From Alphaproteobacteria bacterium US3C007 (GTDB lineage Bacteria; Pseudomonadota; Alphaproteobacteria; Rhodobacterales; Rhodobacteraceae): 64,000 nucleotides of DNA. How positions within the stretch are numbered: the stretch's first letter is position 1; each line of letters opens with the position of its first letter. The notes beneath the pieces were generated by a model, which worked only from the letters and a program-made list of their open reading frames with translations, did no database searches and was not told the DNA's origin. The DNA lies in assembly GCA_034423775.1 (NCBI GenBank), contig CP139918.1:1984001-2048000 (forward strand). Reading direction: 5' to 3'. Positions 45,727 to 54,607 of this stretch are shown piece after piece. The position numbers and the translations under genes are program-made.

Positions 45727-46096
45727 TTACTTATGCCACCTCGGCAAAGGCTGATACACCAACCGCAATAAAATATCTGGAGCATCAGCGAACCCCCAGT
45801 TTTTGATTAAGACTTGGTAGTCGCGCGGCCACCAATCACCGAGGTGCATGAAGATCCGGTTAGGGGGCTTTTGCCTTAAAAATGGCTTAACGTTGATCCC
45901 GATCAAAGAAGACCAGCCTTCTAAGCGGCTGTAATCACCCTCTGCGCTGCCGCAAAAAGACAGAAAATCACGCTGCGAAAAGACTATTGATTTAAGTTGG
46001 GGGGGGGCGTCCTATAACGGCCCGCGAGCCAGGCGTATGGTGCGCGCATAAGTGTGTCGGCAACCACCCACCTTCATTAACGCCGTAATAAAACAT
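45727..46096 (-). pseudogene. Frame-broken gene remnant with a nine-G tract
   Basis: From an ATG at 46096 the minus strand reads MFYYGVNEGGWLPTHLCAHH and TPGSRAVIGRPPP, then stops just after a run of nine G on the plus strand (45999-46007). Shifting by one base at the run opens a second frame that reads LKSIVFSQRDFLSFCGSAEG, RIFMHLGDWWPRDYQVL and LRLVYQPLPRWHK to a stop at 45727. The two parts look like one small protein of about 123 residues interrupted by a single extra base. No family recognised. It could be a pseudogene, a sequencing error in the homopolymer or a phase-variable gene. Confidence 0.5.
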
Positions 46097-46472
46097 TTTT
46101 ATCGCATCCCTTCGTGGGGCTTCTCTTTGCACGCTGAGCCAATAAGTTTATCTGCAGGCTTGGTTCTGCCGGCCTCAATTATAGGCAAAAGAAAGGCGCC
46201 ATGGATCAGGTGAAGATGCCTTATAGGGCAATACTATGCGCCACACAGTAAAGCCGCCCCTTCATTTATCCCGAGCTTAGATGTTTTTTTTGAGGAAGAG
46301 GTGAACATCATGGTGCCTGAAGCCGACTTTGTTAAAAATCAGGCAAAGGACTTTAGCAGGCAGATCTGGGCGGTTTGCAAGTGCAACCATTAGCGAGCCT
46401 GAATCAGGATTTATGCAAAATTGTACAAACTGGGAGCCTCATTTATCACTTGGTGTAAAAAGAAATTTAAAA
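46097..46472. other. Gene debris between the broken frame and the lacI-type gene
   Basis: A plus-strand frame without start, about 46215-46395, reads GQYYAPHSKAAPSFIPSLDV and FFEEEVNIMVPEADF before a stop; it has a protein-like look but no recognised family, so it may be a fragment. The stretch 45437-45726 shows nothing I can support. Confidence 0.25.
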
Positions 46473-46486
46473 TTTACACGAGTTAA
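46473..46486. promoter_or_regulatory. Operator-like site upstream of the LacI-family gene
   Basis: TTTACACGAGTTAA closely resembles the site TTTACACGCGTAAA found before smoE. It lies about 67 bases before the regulator start, which suggests autoregulation. Confidence 0.5.
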
Positions 46487-46552
46487 GTAATAATATATCC
46501 GTGTGAAGTTATTGATTGAGGTTAAACTTCCGTGAATTGAGTGGAGTTCGCT

Positions 46553-47581
46553 ATGAACGATAAAATAAAAAACATGGAAGACTTTGCATCCGTGTGCGGC
46601 ATTTCTAGACCGACCTTATCAAAATATTTTAACGCGCCTGAAAGCGTGCGAAAATCAACACGGTTCAAAATTGAAGCGGCTTTAGAGAAATTTGACTATC
46701 GTCCGAATATCTACGCAATTAATCAGAACAGACGGCAAACAAAAAATATTGGATTGGTTGTGCCTAATTTGACCGATCCGTTCTTTGCAGGGATTGCGCG
46801 CACGATCGAAGGGCTGATTATTGATGCAGGCTATAATCCACTTCTTCTCAGCTCGCATGGTGGGCCGCAACAAGAAATCACCAATCTTGAAAGCTTGCGA
46901 TCTATTAAACCGGCAGGCGTGCTACTAGCGCCGTTAGGACGAGCGTCTGATCAAAGGCGGGTAAATGAATTTACGCGCGAAGTGCCAACCGTATTATTTG
47001 ATGCCAATCTTGACGAAGCAGGTGAAGCTTTTTTCGGCTCGGACAATAACCAAAGCATTGGTTTAATTGTTGAATACCTGTGTAGAACGGGTGAGGCTCC
47101 AGCGTTCTTTGAGATGAAAAACCCAATAAACCCCAACGCTTTTAAGCGACGTACGGCGTATCTTGCTGCGATGGAGAAGCTCGGTCGTGAGCCTGAATTA
47201 ATACAGGTTGACGGTGAGGGCTGGAACTTTGAAGAAGTTGGTTTTTTAGAGGGAGGGAAAGTCATTTCAGATGGCCGCCTTCGAACAAATACACTTTTAT
47301 GTTCGAATGATCGGCTGGCCATAGGCTTGCTGTCAGCGGCTTTTGAGGCGGGTCTTCGCGTGGGGCATGCTGACGGATGTGATTTGCGGGTGGCCGGCCA
47401 TGATGATCACCCATTCTCACGATATACATGCCCTTCTTTGACAACTGTTTCACAGGATTATGCGGCAATAGGTCAATGCAGTGTTGATACGATTATGAAG
47501 ATCATTGATTCGAATGAAAAAAGCCCAGAGCGTGAAGTGAAGCTCTTTGAAGGGCGTTTGATTATGCGCGGCTCAGCATAA
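46553..47581 (+). CDS. LacI family transcriptional regulator of the polyol operon
   Basis: A 342-residue repressor. The N-terminal helix-turn-helix reads MEDFASVCGISRPTLSKYFN, with the hinge FDYRPNIYA, followed by a periplasmic-binding-like ligand domain (NIGLVVPNLTDPFFAGIA) and the usual C-terminal TTVSQDYAAIGQ. GGAG lies six bases before the ATG at 46553; a GTG four codons upstream is less likely. It lies just before smoE in the same direction, so it probably controls the smo operon and itself through the two TTTACACG-type sites, releasing them when a polyol such as mannitol or sorbitol is present. Confidence 0.9.
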   Translation: MNDKIKNMEDFASVCGISRPTLSKYFNAPESVRKSTRFKIEAALEKFDYRPNIYAINQNRRQTKNIGLVVPNLTDPFFAGIARTIEGLIIDAGYNPLLLSSHGGPQQEITNLESLRSIKPAGVLLAPLGRASDQRRVNEFTREVPTVLFDANLDEAGEAFFGSDNNQSIGLIVEYLCRTGEAPAFFEMKNPINPNAFKRRTAYLAAMEKLGREPELIQVDGEGWNFEEVGFLEGGKVISDGRLRTNTLLCSNDRLAIGLLSAAFEAGLRVGHADGCDLRVAGHDDHPFSRYTCPSLTTVSQDYAAIGQCSVDTIMKIIDSNEKSPEREVKLFEGRLIMRGSA

Positions 47582-47612
47582 GCCATTGCATTAACGCAAG
47601 TATTTATAAAAT

Positions 47613-47626
47613 TTTACACGCGTAAA
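47613..47626. promoter_or_regulatory. Operator-like palindrome before smoE
   Basis: TTTACACGCGTAAA is an almost perfect palindrome with TTTAC/GTAAA arms, typical of LacI-family operators, and lies seven bases before the -35 box of the predicted smoE promoter. Confidence 0.6.
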
Positions 47627-47633
47627 TTAAATA

Positions 47634-47663
47634 TTGACGTCGCGTATCTTATCCATCTAGGAT
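47634..47663 (+). promoter_or_regulatory. Predicted smoE promoter
   Basis: TTGACG (47634-47639) and TAGGAT (47658-47663) with an 18-base spacer, about 33 bases before the smoE ATG. Confidence 0.5.
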
Positions 47664-47695
47664 GTCGAGCATCATCCAATTAGGGAGGTTCCAGG

Positions 47696-48979
47696 ATGTC
47701 TTTTAAGAAATCACTGTTTGCGGTAAGCGCGGTGGCCATGATGGCTGGCGGGGCTTACGCTGCAGACTCACTGACAATCGCGATCGTGAACAACGGTCAC
47801 ATGATCAACATGCAAAAAGTTGCAGAAGCCTACACAGCGGAAACAGGCGTATCACTGAACTGGGTGGCGCTGGAGGAAGGCGTTCTGCGCGAGCAAGTGA
47901 CATCAGATACCGCAACTGGTGGCGGTCAATACGACATCATTAATATCGGTATGCAAGAAGCACCAATCTGGGGTGCGGCGGGTTGGATTGAACCGCTCAA
48001 CTTTGGCGCAGATTATGACATGGACGATATTTTGCCGGCGATCCGCGCGGGCTTGTCGCATGAGGGTACGATGTATGCAGCTCCATTCTATGGTGAATCT
48101 TCGATGGTCATGTATCGCAAAGATTTGACGGATGCCGCTGGTGTTGTGGTTCGTGATAACGATTCGTGGGCGAATATCAAAGGTGCAGCGGCCGCAATGC
48201 ATGATCCCGACAATGGCGTCTACGGCGCCTGCCTGCGTGGTAAGCCAGGTTGGGGTGACAACATGGCCTTCATCACAACTGTTGTGAATTCATTCGGCGG
48301 TGCCTGGTTTGACGCAGATATGCGTCCAACAATCGATACAGCCGCTTGGGAAGAAGCGATCAACTTCTATGTAGATCTATTGGGGAATTATGGACCTCCT
48401 GGTTCAGAAGGAAATTCATTCAACGAAATCCTTGCACTTTATAACGAGGGCAAATGTGGCATGTGGATTGATGCGACAATCGCGGCCTCATTCTTAACAG
48501 CTGACGGTGTTGCATATGCACAATCACCAAACGCGGGTAACCCTGTTGGTGCAAACTGGCTATGGGCGTGGGCGATGGCAGTTCCAGCGGGATCACCCAA
48601 TGCTGATGCTGCAAAAGCTTTCATCGAATGGGCAACGTCCAAAGACTATGTTCAGGCCGTAGGTAACCATCCAGATTTCGGTTGGGGATCTGTTCCAACA
48701 GGTCAACGGGCTTCAACTTATGCATTGTCAGAATTCCAAGCCGTTGCAGGTTTTGCAGCAGCGGAAATGGCGGCGATTGAATCCGCGGCGCCTGCGGCGA
48801 CAGATCTGAAACCCTATGTTGGTGTTCAGTTTGCAGCAATTCCAGAATTCCCAGAAGTGGGCAGCGCGGTTGCGCAGGAAATGGCGGCAGCGTTATCAGG
48901 TGCGAAATCCGTGCAAGACGCGCTTGCAGCCTCACAAGCAGCAGCTGAAGCGATCATGTCAGAAGCGGGCTATAACTAA
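47696..48979 (+). CDS. smoE: Polyol (sorbitol/mannitol) ABC transporter substrate-binding protein
   Basis: A 427-residue periplasmic protein of the family 1 extracellular solute-binding proteins, with a signal peptide cleaved after AYA near residue 22. It matches SmoE of the Rhodobacter polyol importer in features such as GQYDIINIGMQEAPIWGAAGW, shortened here to IINIGMQEAPIW, and APFYGESSMVMYRKD. GGGAGG lies before the ATG. It is the first structural gene of the operon, followed by a hairpin that probably lets it be made in excess over the permeases. Confidence 0.93.
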   Translation: MSFKKSLFAVSAVAMMAGGAYAADSLTIAIVNNGHMINMQKVAEAYTAETGVSLNWVALEEGVLREQVTSDTATGGGQYDIINIGMQEAPIWGAAGWIEPLNFGADYDMDDILPAIRAGLSHEGTMYAAPFYGESSMVMYRKDLTDAAGVVVRDNDSWANIKGAAAAMHDPDNGVYGACLRGKPGWGDNMAFITTVVNSFGGAWFDADMRPTIDTAAWEEAINFYVDLLGNYGPPGSEGNSFNEILALYNEGKCGMWIDATIAASFLTADGVAYAQSPNAGNPVGANWLWAWAMAVPAGSPNADAAKAFIEWATSKDYVQAVGNHPDFGWGSVPTGQRASTYALSEFQAVAGFAAAEMAAIESAAPAATDLKPYVGVQFAAIPEFPEVGSAVAQEMAAALSGAKSVQDALAASQAAAEAIMSEAGYN

Positions 48980-48997
48980 ACTTTCTCCCGAAAGTGA

Positions 48998-49035
48998 AAT
49001 TGGGGCTCAGATAATCCATCTGAGCCCCAATTTTT
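48998..49035 (+). terminator. Hairpin with T-run between smoE and smoF
   Basis: An 11-base-pair stem TGGGGCTCAGA (49001-49011) / TCTGAGCCCCA (49019-49029), extendable by AAT/ATT, followed by TTTTTT. Because the permease genes follow in the same direction without another obvious promoter, it probably acts as a partial terminator and 3' stabiliser of smoE mRNA. Confidence 0.75.
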
Positions 49036-49118
49036 TCCAGATGGCTTGTATAAAAAGCAAGCAATGAGAGCTTCTTTGAAGTACTACGCTGGGTTCTATC
49101 AATAATGGACAGAGTATA

Positions 49119-50057
49119 ATGTCAGATCGAAGCCTTCCACGCCTACTCCAGACGCCCGCAGTGCTGCTCCTTCTCGTTTGGATGCTGGTACCGCTTTCTA
49201 TGACGCTGTATTTTTCGTTCATTCGATATGTGTTGAACAGTTTGCGCCGCCCCGAATGGACAAAACCAGCGATCAGTAACTGGCGTGGATTTGGAAATTA
49301 TGAATTTGTTTTGAATAACAAAGATTTCTTGTTGGCAATTCAGAACAGCCTTCTCATCGTATGCAGCATTATCATACTCACAGTGGTGCTGGGCGTGTTC
49401 ATCGCAGTTTTGATCAACAAGTCATTTCCGGGCCAAGGTATCGTTCGGGTTCTTCTAATTTCGCCATTTTTCGTGATGCCGGCCGTGAATGCGGTTTTGT
49501 GGATTAACATGATCCTTGATCCTGTGCTCGGTTTGCAAGGGCTCGCCATAGAGGGCTTAAATCAGCTTATTGAAAATTTGCAAAATACACCTCTGCTGGG
49601 CAATTTCTTTTCACTTTGGCCTGAGTTTGAGCCGATTTCCTTCCGCGCAACGCAAACATCTGCCTATGCAGTAATTATGATGGTGACCTGGCAGTGGACC
49701 CCTTTCGCAGTGCTTATCTTTATGACGTCGCTGCAATCTGAGGACATACAGCAAAAGGAAGCCGCCATATTGGATGGTGCGGGTGCGTGGTCGCAATTTC
49801 GGTTTCTAACTTTGCCGCATCTGGGCCGGCCAATCGCAATTGTGGTGATGATTCAGGCGATTTTTCACTTATCTCTCTACGCTGAAATTGAGATTGTCAG
49901 CCGCGGGAATGGCAATAAAAACCTGCCTTATTTGATCGGTGAATTTGCGAATAACAACATCGGCGCTGCCAGCGCCACCGGCATTATTGCGGTTATTTTG
50001 GCCAATATCGTTGCGATCTTCCTGCTTCGGATGCTTGGCAAAACCTTGATGGAATGA
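49119..50057 (+). CDS. smoF: Polyol ABC transporter permease 1
   Basis: A 312-residue inner-membrane protein of the MalF-like family with six or more helices. The EAA coupling loop reads EAAILDGAGAWSQFRFLTLP. It forms the channel with SmoG and is driven by SmoK. The start ATG matches MSDRSLPRLLQTPAVLLLL. It is followed by smoG after 12 bases. Confidence 0.93.
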   Translation: MSDRSLPRLLQTPAVLLLLVWMLVPLSMTLYFSFIRYVLNSLRRPEWTKPAISNWRGFGNYEFVLNNKDFLLAIQNSLLIVCSIIILTVVLGVFIAVLINKSFPGQGIVRVLLISPFFVMPAVNAVLWINMILDPVLGLQGLAIEGLNQLIENLQNTPLLGNFFSLWPEFEPISFRATQTSAYAVIMMVTWQWTPFAVLIFMTSLQSEDIQQKEAAILDGAGAWSQFRFLTLPHLGRPIAIVVMIQAIFHLSLYAEIEIVSRGNGNKNLPYLIGEFANNNIGAASATGIIAVILANIVAIFLLRMLGKTLME

Positions 50058-50069
50058 GGGGATAGAATA

Positions 50070-50903
50070 ATGGCAATTGTTGCACAAACCTCAAAATTTG
50101 TAAAATTTGCGCGCCCTGTCTTAGCGTGGTGTGTCGGGCTTTTCTTCTTTTTCCCAATCTTTTGGATGGTTTTAACGAGCTTTAAAACCGATGCAGATGC
50201 GGTGAAGCCAGCGTTTTTACTGTTCTTCACGCCGACGCTAGAGAATTATCTAAATATGACGGAAAACTATGATTATTGGCGATTTGCTCAAAATTCGGCA
50301 ATCACTGCGATTTCCGCTACGTTTTTTAATCTTATTGTCGGAATCCCTGCCGCCTATGCGATGGCGTTTAATCCAAGTAAGGCGACAAAAGATGTGTTGA
50401 TGTGGATGCTATCAACAAAGATGTTACCTGCCGCGGCTGTTCTTTACCCGATGATTTTCTTGGCCAAAGGGCTGGGGCTTTATGACACGCATATTTTGGT
50501 TATCACCGTAGTCAGTTTGATCAACCTGCCCTTAGCGATCTGGATGCTGTTCACATATTTCAAAGAAATCCCTAAGGATATCATCGAAGCAGGCCAGATG
50601 GATGGTGTGAACACCTGGGGTGAAATTAAAGAGATATTGGTGCCGCTGGCTTGGGGAGGTATTGTCTCAACTGCTTTGTTGATTTTTATTTTTTGCTGGA
50701 ATGAAGCCTATTGGACCGTCCGGCTGACAACGATCGATGCGGCTACGCTCTCAAAACTCATCGAAGGGAACCGCGCACCTGAAGGGTTATTCTTTGGCCG
50801 CTTGTCTGCAGTTTCAACTGCCGCGGTCGGACCGATCGTGGTGTTAGGGTGGTTTTGTCAAAAACAATTGGTCAAAGGATTGACCTTTGGCGCCGTGAAA
50901 TAA
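50070..50903 (+). CDS. smoG: Polyol ABC transporter permease 2
   Basis: A 277-residue MalG-type inner-membrane permease with six helices. The EAA loop reads EAGQMDGVNTWGEIKEILVP. It pairs with SmoF. GGGGATAGAATA precedes the ATG with a GAGGGG box. smoK follows after nine bases. Confidence 0.93.
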   Translation: MAIVAQTSKFVKFARPVLAWCVGLFFFFPIFWMVLTSFKTDADAVKPAFLLFFTPTLENYLNMTENYDYWRFAQNSAITAISATFFNLIVGIPAAYAMAFNPSKATKDVLMWMLSTKMLPAAAVLYPMIFLAKGLGLYDTHILVITVVSLINLPLAIWMLFTYFKEIPKDIIEAGQMDGVNTWGEIKEILVPLAWGGIVSTALLIFIFCWNEAYWTVRLTTIDAATLSKLIEGNRAPEGLFFGRLSAVSTAAVGPIVVLGWFCQKQLVKGLTFGAVK

Positions 50904-50912
50904 GGAAAGATC

Positions 50913-51917
50913 ATGGGAAGAATCGTATTAGATAAAGTCACCAAAAGCTTTGGTGAAACTCAGGTCATTCCACCATTGAACCTCACGATTGAAGAGGGTG
51001 AGTTTGCGGTTTTCGTGGGACCGTCAGGGTGCGGGAAATCTACGCTGTTGCGCATGATCGCAGGCTTGGAAGATCTTACTTCTGGTGAACTTCACATCGA
51101 TGGCGCAGATATGACTGCGGTTTCGCCTTCTAAACGCGGTCTGGCGATGGTTTTCCAATCCTATGCTTTATATCCACATATGAGCGTTCGCAAGAATATT
51201 GGCTTTCCGCTTCGAATGGAAGGGATGAGCAAAGCCGAGATTGACGAGAAAGTGAATGCCGCCGCTAAATCGCTAAACCTGTTAAATTACCTCGATCGAA
51301 AACCCGCGGCATTGAGCGGCGGGCAGCGTCAACGGGTTGCCATCGGCCGTGCGATCGTGCGCAATCCCAAAGCGTTTCTGTTTGATGAGCCGCTATCGAA
51401 CCTTGACGCTGCCTTACGGGTTGGAATGCGCCTTGAGATCAGTGAAATGCATAAGCGCATGCAAAATACAATGATTTACGTGACGCATGATCAGGTCGAA
51501 GCAATGACGATGGCGGATAAGATTGTTGTCTTGCAAGGGGGATGCATTGAGCAGGTTGGGTCCCCTCTCGAGCTGTACAAAACACCAAAGAATTTATTTG
51601 TCGCAGGATTCATTGGATCGCCAAAGATGAACTTTTCGCAAGGCGAGGAGGCGTCGAGGCGCGGGGCTGCCACAATTGGAATTCGTCCCGAACATATCGA
51701 CGTTTTATCTGAAGCTGGTATTTGGCATGGCACCGTTGGCGTAGCTGAACATCTAGGATCGGACACGTTCTTACACGTGCATGATACAGGGCTGGCCGAC
51801 TCGATCACCATTCGCGCGCCGGGCGACGTAAATTTCAAATATGGCGATAAAATCAGCCTTTCTCCACGTGAAGACGTTATCCATAAATTTGATGCGCAAG
51901 GACAGCGGATTGAATGA
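50913..51917 (+). CDS. smoK: Polyol ABC transporter ATP-binding protein
   Basis: A 334-residue MalK-type ATPase. Walker [10 protein letters not shown] is at residues 36-44, the signature is [12 protein letters not shown], Walker B is [13 protein letters not shown] and the H-loop is [10 protein letters not shown]; a C-terminal TOBE/regulatory domain follows, including [11 protein letters not shown]. It energises SmoEFG. Its last bases overlap the start of the following 49-codon gene by four bases. Confidence 0.95.
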   Translation: MGRIVLDKVTKSFGETQVIPPLNLTIEEGEFAVFVGPSGCGKSTLLRMIAGLEDLTSGELHIDGADMTAVSPSKRGLAMVFQSYALYPHMSVRKNIGFPLRMEGMSKAEIDEKVNAAAKSLNLLNYLDRKPAALSGGQRQRVAIGRAIVRNPKAFLFDEPLSNLDAALRVGMRLEISEMHKRMQNTMIYVTHDQVEAMTMADKIVVLQGGCIEQVGSPLELYKTPKNLFVAGFIGSPKMNFSQGEEASRRGAATIGIRPEHIDVLSEAGIWHGTVGVAEHLGSDTFLHVHDTGLADSITIRAPGDVNFKYGDKISLSPREDVIHKFDAQGQRIE

Positions 51918-52063
51918 GACGACAAGAAGAAAATTCAACGTTAAATATAGACGTGGCAGGTGAAATTATTCCTAAATGTGGCAAAGCCATTGCGGGCGAT
52001 TATGCCGATTATGCCGTTTCTTATTGTTCAGACATAGATCTTAAGCGGTGGATGAACGGATGA
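51914..52063 (+). CDS. Hypothetical 49-residue protein coupled between smoK and mannitol dehydrogenase
   Basis: An ATG at 51914 overlaps the smoK stop (ATGA) and the frame ends with a TGA at 52061-52063 that overlaps the ATG of the mannitol dehydrogenase at 52060 (ATGA again). The product starts [20 protein letters not shown] and ends [11 protein letters not shown], acidic and soluble. Coupling on both sides strongly suggests it is translated. I recognise no family; it could be a small regulator or subunit, or the remnant of a larger gene such as a polyol dehydrogenase that usually lies at this place in the smo operon. Confidence 0.6.
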   Translation: MRRQEENSTLNIDVAGEIIPKCGKAIAGDYADYAVSYCSDIDLKRWMNG

Positions 52064-53562
52064 TAAAGGCGACGCTAGAAAAAGATTTGCTGAAACTTTC
52101 TAATACGACTTTGGATAAGATTTCCGGGAATGTGAAAAAGCCGCTTTATGATCGCGCGCGGCTGAAGGCCGGTATCGTGCATATTGGTTTGGGAAATTTT
52201 CACAGAGCGCATCAAGCGTGGTTTCTTCACCAATTGATGCAAGCGGGCGAGGCGATGGACTGGGCAATTGTCGGTGCCGGCGTGCGTGAGTTCGATTCCA
52301 AACAACGACAGAAACTACTCGCGCAGGATTTTTTGACAACTCTGATTGAGCTAGACCCAAAAGGTCAATCAGCTGAGATTATTGGTTCGATGATCGATTA
52401 TGTGCCGATCGCAGAGGGAAATGCTGACTTAATTGCGCGTATGGCACAAGAAGATATTCGTATCGTGTCTTTAACCGTTACAGAGGGCGGATATTATATC
52501 GATCCGCTATCCTCTTCTTTAGATGCGGCGCATCCAGATATTCAGCATGATGCAAAATACCCAGAAACCCCCAAAACAGTATTTGGTGCGATGATAGCGG
52601 CCCTGAAGCTGCGTCGAGAGGCTGGTGTGGGCCCTTTTACCGGCCAAAGCTGTGATAATTTACAAGGCAATGGTGCTATATTGCGGCGCACTGTTGTTTC
52701 TTTGGCCGCCCTTTCTGACCCTGATTTGGCTGTCTGGATTGATCAGAAGTGTTCGTTTCCAAACTCAATGGTTGATTGTATCGTTCCAGCGACGGGGCCT
52801 TTGGAATGTGAGCTGGTTAGAACCCTTGGGATTGACGATGCGGTTCCCGTGACTCACGAAAATTTTCGCCAATGGGTGATAGAAGATGATTTTTGCGCAG
52901 GGCGTCCAAACTGGGAAAAAGTTTCAGTAACGATGTCATCTGATGTGCATACTTTTGAATCTATGAAAATCCAAATTTTGAATGCTGGCCATCAAATTTT
53001 GGCAAATCTGGGTGAGATAATAGGTCTGAATACCATAGATCAATGCATGCAACACGATGAAATATCTTCATTTTTTGAACAAGTGCAGCGCCGGGAAATT
53101 GTGCCCCACGTGGCGGCAGTTCCGGGCATGCAACCACAAGATTATGTTGGCCTTGTTGCCAGCCGCTTTGCTAACCCAAAAATTAAGGATACTGTCAGGC
53201 GCGTCGCTTTTGATGGCGCCGCGCGGCATAGCGGCTTTTTACACCCCACAATTCGGGCGGCATTGTCTTGTGATACTGCGGTTGCAGGGCTTGCTCTGGT
53301 TGAGGCAATTTGGGCAAGAATGTGCTATGGGATACGTGAAGATGGTTCGACCATAGCCGCCAATGATCCGAATTGGAGCTTTTTAAGCGCATTGGCAAAG
53401 CGCGCAAAAGAAAGCCCAAGCCTATGGTTGAGTGATACAAATTTATACGGTGATATTGCCGAAGACCCACGTTTTCACGATGCGTTTTGCACGAAGCTTA
53501 CGCATATCTGGAAGCATGGCGCTTGCTCAACCATAAAGGATTATTGCTCCAGCGGCTTTTAA
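52060..53562 (+). CDS. mtlK: Mannitol 2-dehydrogenase
   Basis: A 500-residue long-chain polyol dehydrogenase that oxidises mannitol to fructose with NAD. The NAD-binding start is GIVHIGLGNFHRAHQAWF, the conserved TVTEGGYY follows, and the catalytic lysine region reads MKIQILNAGHQILANLG (K-x4-N-x2-H). The ATG at 52060 overlaps the stop of the small upstream gene; a GTG at 52048 in the same frame is possible but less likely given this coupling. It completes the smo operon: imported mannitol or sorbitol would be oxidised and enter fructose metabolism. Confidence 0.93.
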   Translation: MIKATLEKDLLKLSNTTLDKISGNVKKPLYDRARLKAGIVHIGLGNFHRAHQAWFLHQLMQAGEAMDWAIVGAGVREFDSKQRQKLLAQDFLTTLIELDPKGQSAEIIGSMIDYVPIAEGNADLIARMAQEDIRIVSLTVTEGGYYIDPLSSSLDAAHPDIQHDAKYPETPKTVFGAMIAALKLRREAGVGPFTGQSCDNLQGNGAILRRTVVSLAALSDPDLAVWIDQKCSFPNSMVDCIVPATGPLECELVRTLGIDDAVPVTHENFRQWVIEDDFCAGRPNWEKVSVTMSSDVHTFESMKIQILNAGHQILANLGEIIGLNTIDQCMQHDEISSFFEQVQRREIVPHVAAVPGMQPQDYVGLVASRFANPKIKDTVRRVAFDGAARHSGFLHPTIRAALSCDTAVAGLALVEAIWARMCYGIREDGSTIAANDPNWSFLSALAKRAKESPSLWLSDTNLYGDIAEDPRFHDAFCTKLTHIWKHGACSTIKDYCSSGF

Positions 53563-54217
53563 AGAAGCGTGACGGTTTTTAAATCTAAACCCTTACAAAA
53601 AAGATGCAAAAAGCGTCTTTAGGGGCGGCGTAAAATTGATCGAAAAAGCAAACGGTTTTGAGTACGGAGCCATTGCCTAATATTACAGCGCAGGTTCCTT
53701 AGGTTCAAATAATATGGGGGGATGAATGACGCGATTATAAATAAAGCTCCTTTGGTGATCTCTGGCTATATGGTTGATTTTGTTTTGCTAAATACGTTTT
53801 GTGTGCGTGGCTTGGGGAAGTTCAACATCCAATTCATTTTAAATGGAGAGGGGGCGCGAATGGGTTCATTACAGTGAAGGAACATCGCGCCCGAATACGA
53901 GAGCTGGATTAATCCTTTGGAAAAGTTGCGCTGTAGGCTTCGCTGATGCCCAGCTTGCAGGCGCCTCTGAAGGACCTTTTTTGCAGATGATTAAGAGATA
54001 TTGGATTGAAAAGGACATATAGAGACCCAGACCATATCACGCGACTGTCTAAAACTGACGCGGGCAGCTTTCGTTATGTCATGCACCCGCGTTAACGGGA
54101 AACTCTAAGGCATATTCTGGGGCGGTGATGCTTTTTATATACCAGAGCTCTCAATACTCTGTCGCAATTGCATCAGCTATGACATGCAAGTTTGTTTGAT
54201 GCGCTGGTAGAAAATCC
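53563..54217. other. Long gap after the polyol operon
   Basis: No convincing gene. A 51-codon plus-strand frame (53722-53877, MNDAIINKAPLV start) has a G-rich box before it but no recognised family. Two inverted repeats with long loops are present, GGGCGCGA (53852-53859)/TCGCGCCC (53885-53892) and ACGCGGG (54058-54064)/CCCGCGT (54086-54092). A weak hairpin near 53600-53618 (AAAGATGC/GCGTCTTT) may end the operon. Confidence 0.4.
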
Positions 54218-54457
54218 TTATGGTTTCTTCTGCTTCGAGTGTTCATCTGACGTCTCAGTAGGCTCCTGAGGATCGAAAGCGATAAAAAATTGATGGGCGG
54301 CATAAAGGCTCAGACAGAGCGCAAGCATAGCCCAAATTTGATTATCCCCCCATAATTCGAGCCCCGTCCATAAAACGCAAGCTGCAACCACGCCAATGCG
54401 CCGCCAAAGAGGTTGAAAAAAGGGCAGTTGCAAATCGATTGCTTTTCTTTTCCGCAT
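54218..54457 (-). CDS. Small membrane protein, Roseobacter-type (DUF3329-like)
   Basis: A 79-residue protein with a basic start, the segment PFFQPLWRRIGVVAACVLWT and two predicted helices, followed by a short acidic tail. It resembles short Rhodobacterales inner-membrane proteins with the PFFxPLWRR start, often annotated as DUF3329; function unknown. It lies alone between non-coding DNA and the yhhQ gene on the same strand. Confidence 0.65.
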   Translation of the reverse strand: MRKRKAIDLQLPFFQPLWRRIGVVAACVLWTGLELWGDNQIWAMLALCLSLYAAHQFFIAFDPQEPTETSDEHSKQKKP

Positions 54458-54607
54458 TTTTTGAACCTAACTCTGAATGGGCGCATTGGAATGCGTTATA
54501 TTAAATCCCTTTTAGAGCAGTATAAAGCCATCTTTTCATGCAAAGATTTAATGCACGCCAAACAGGGAGGTTCTCCGTTGCCTGTGCTGGATACCGGTCT
54601 TATTTTT

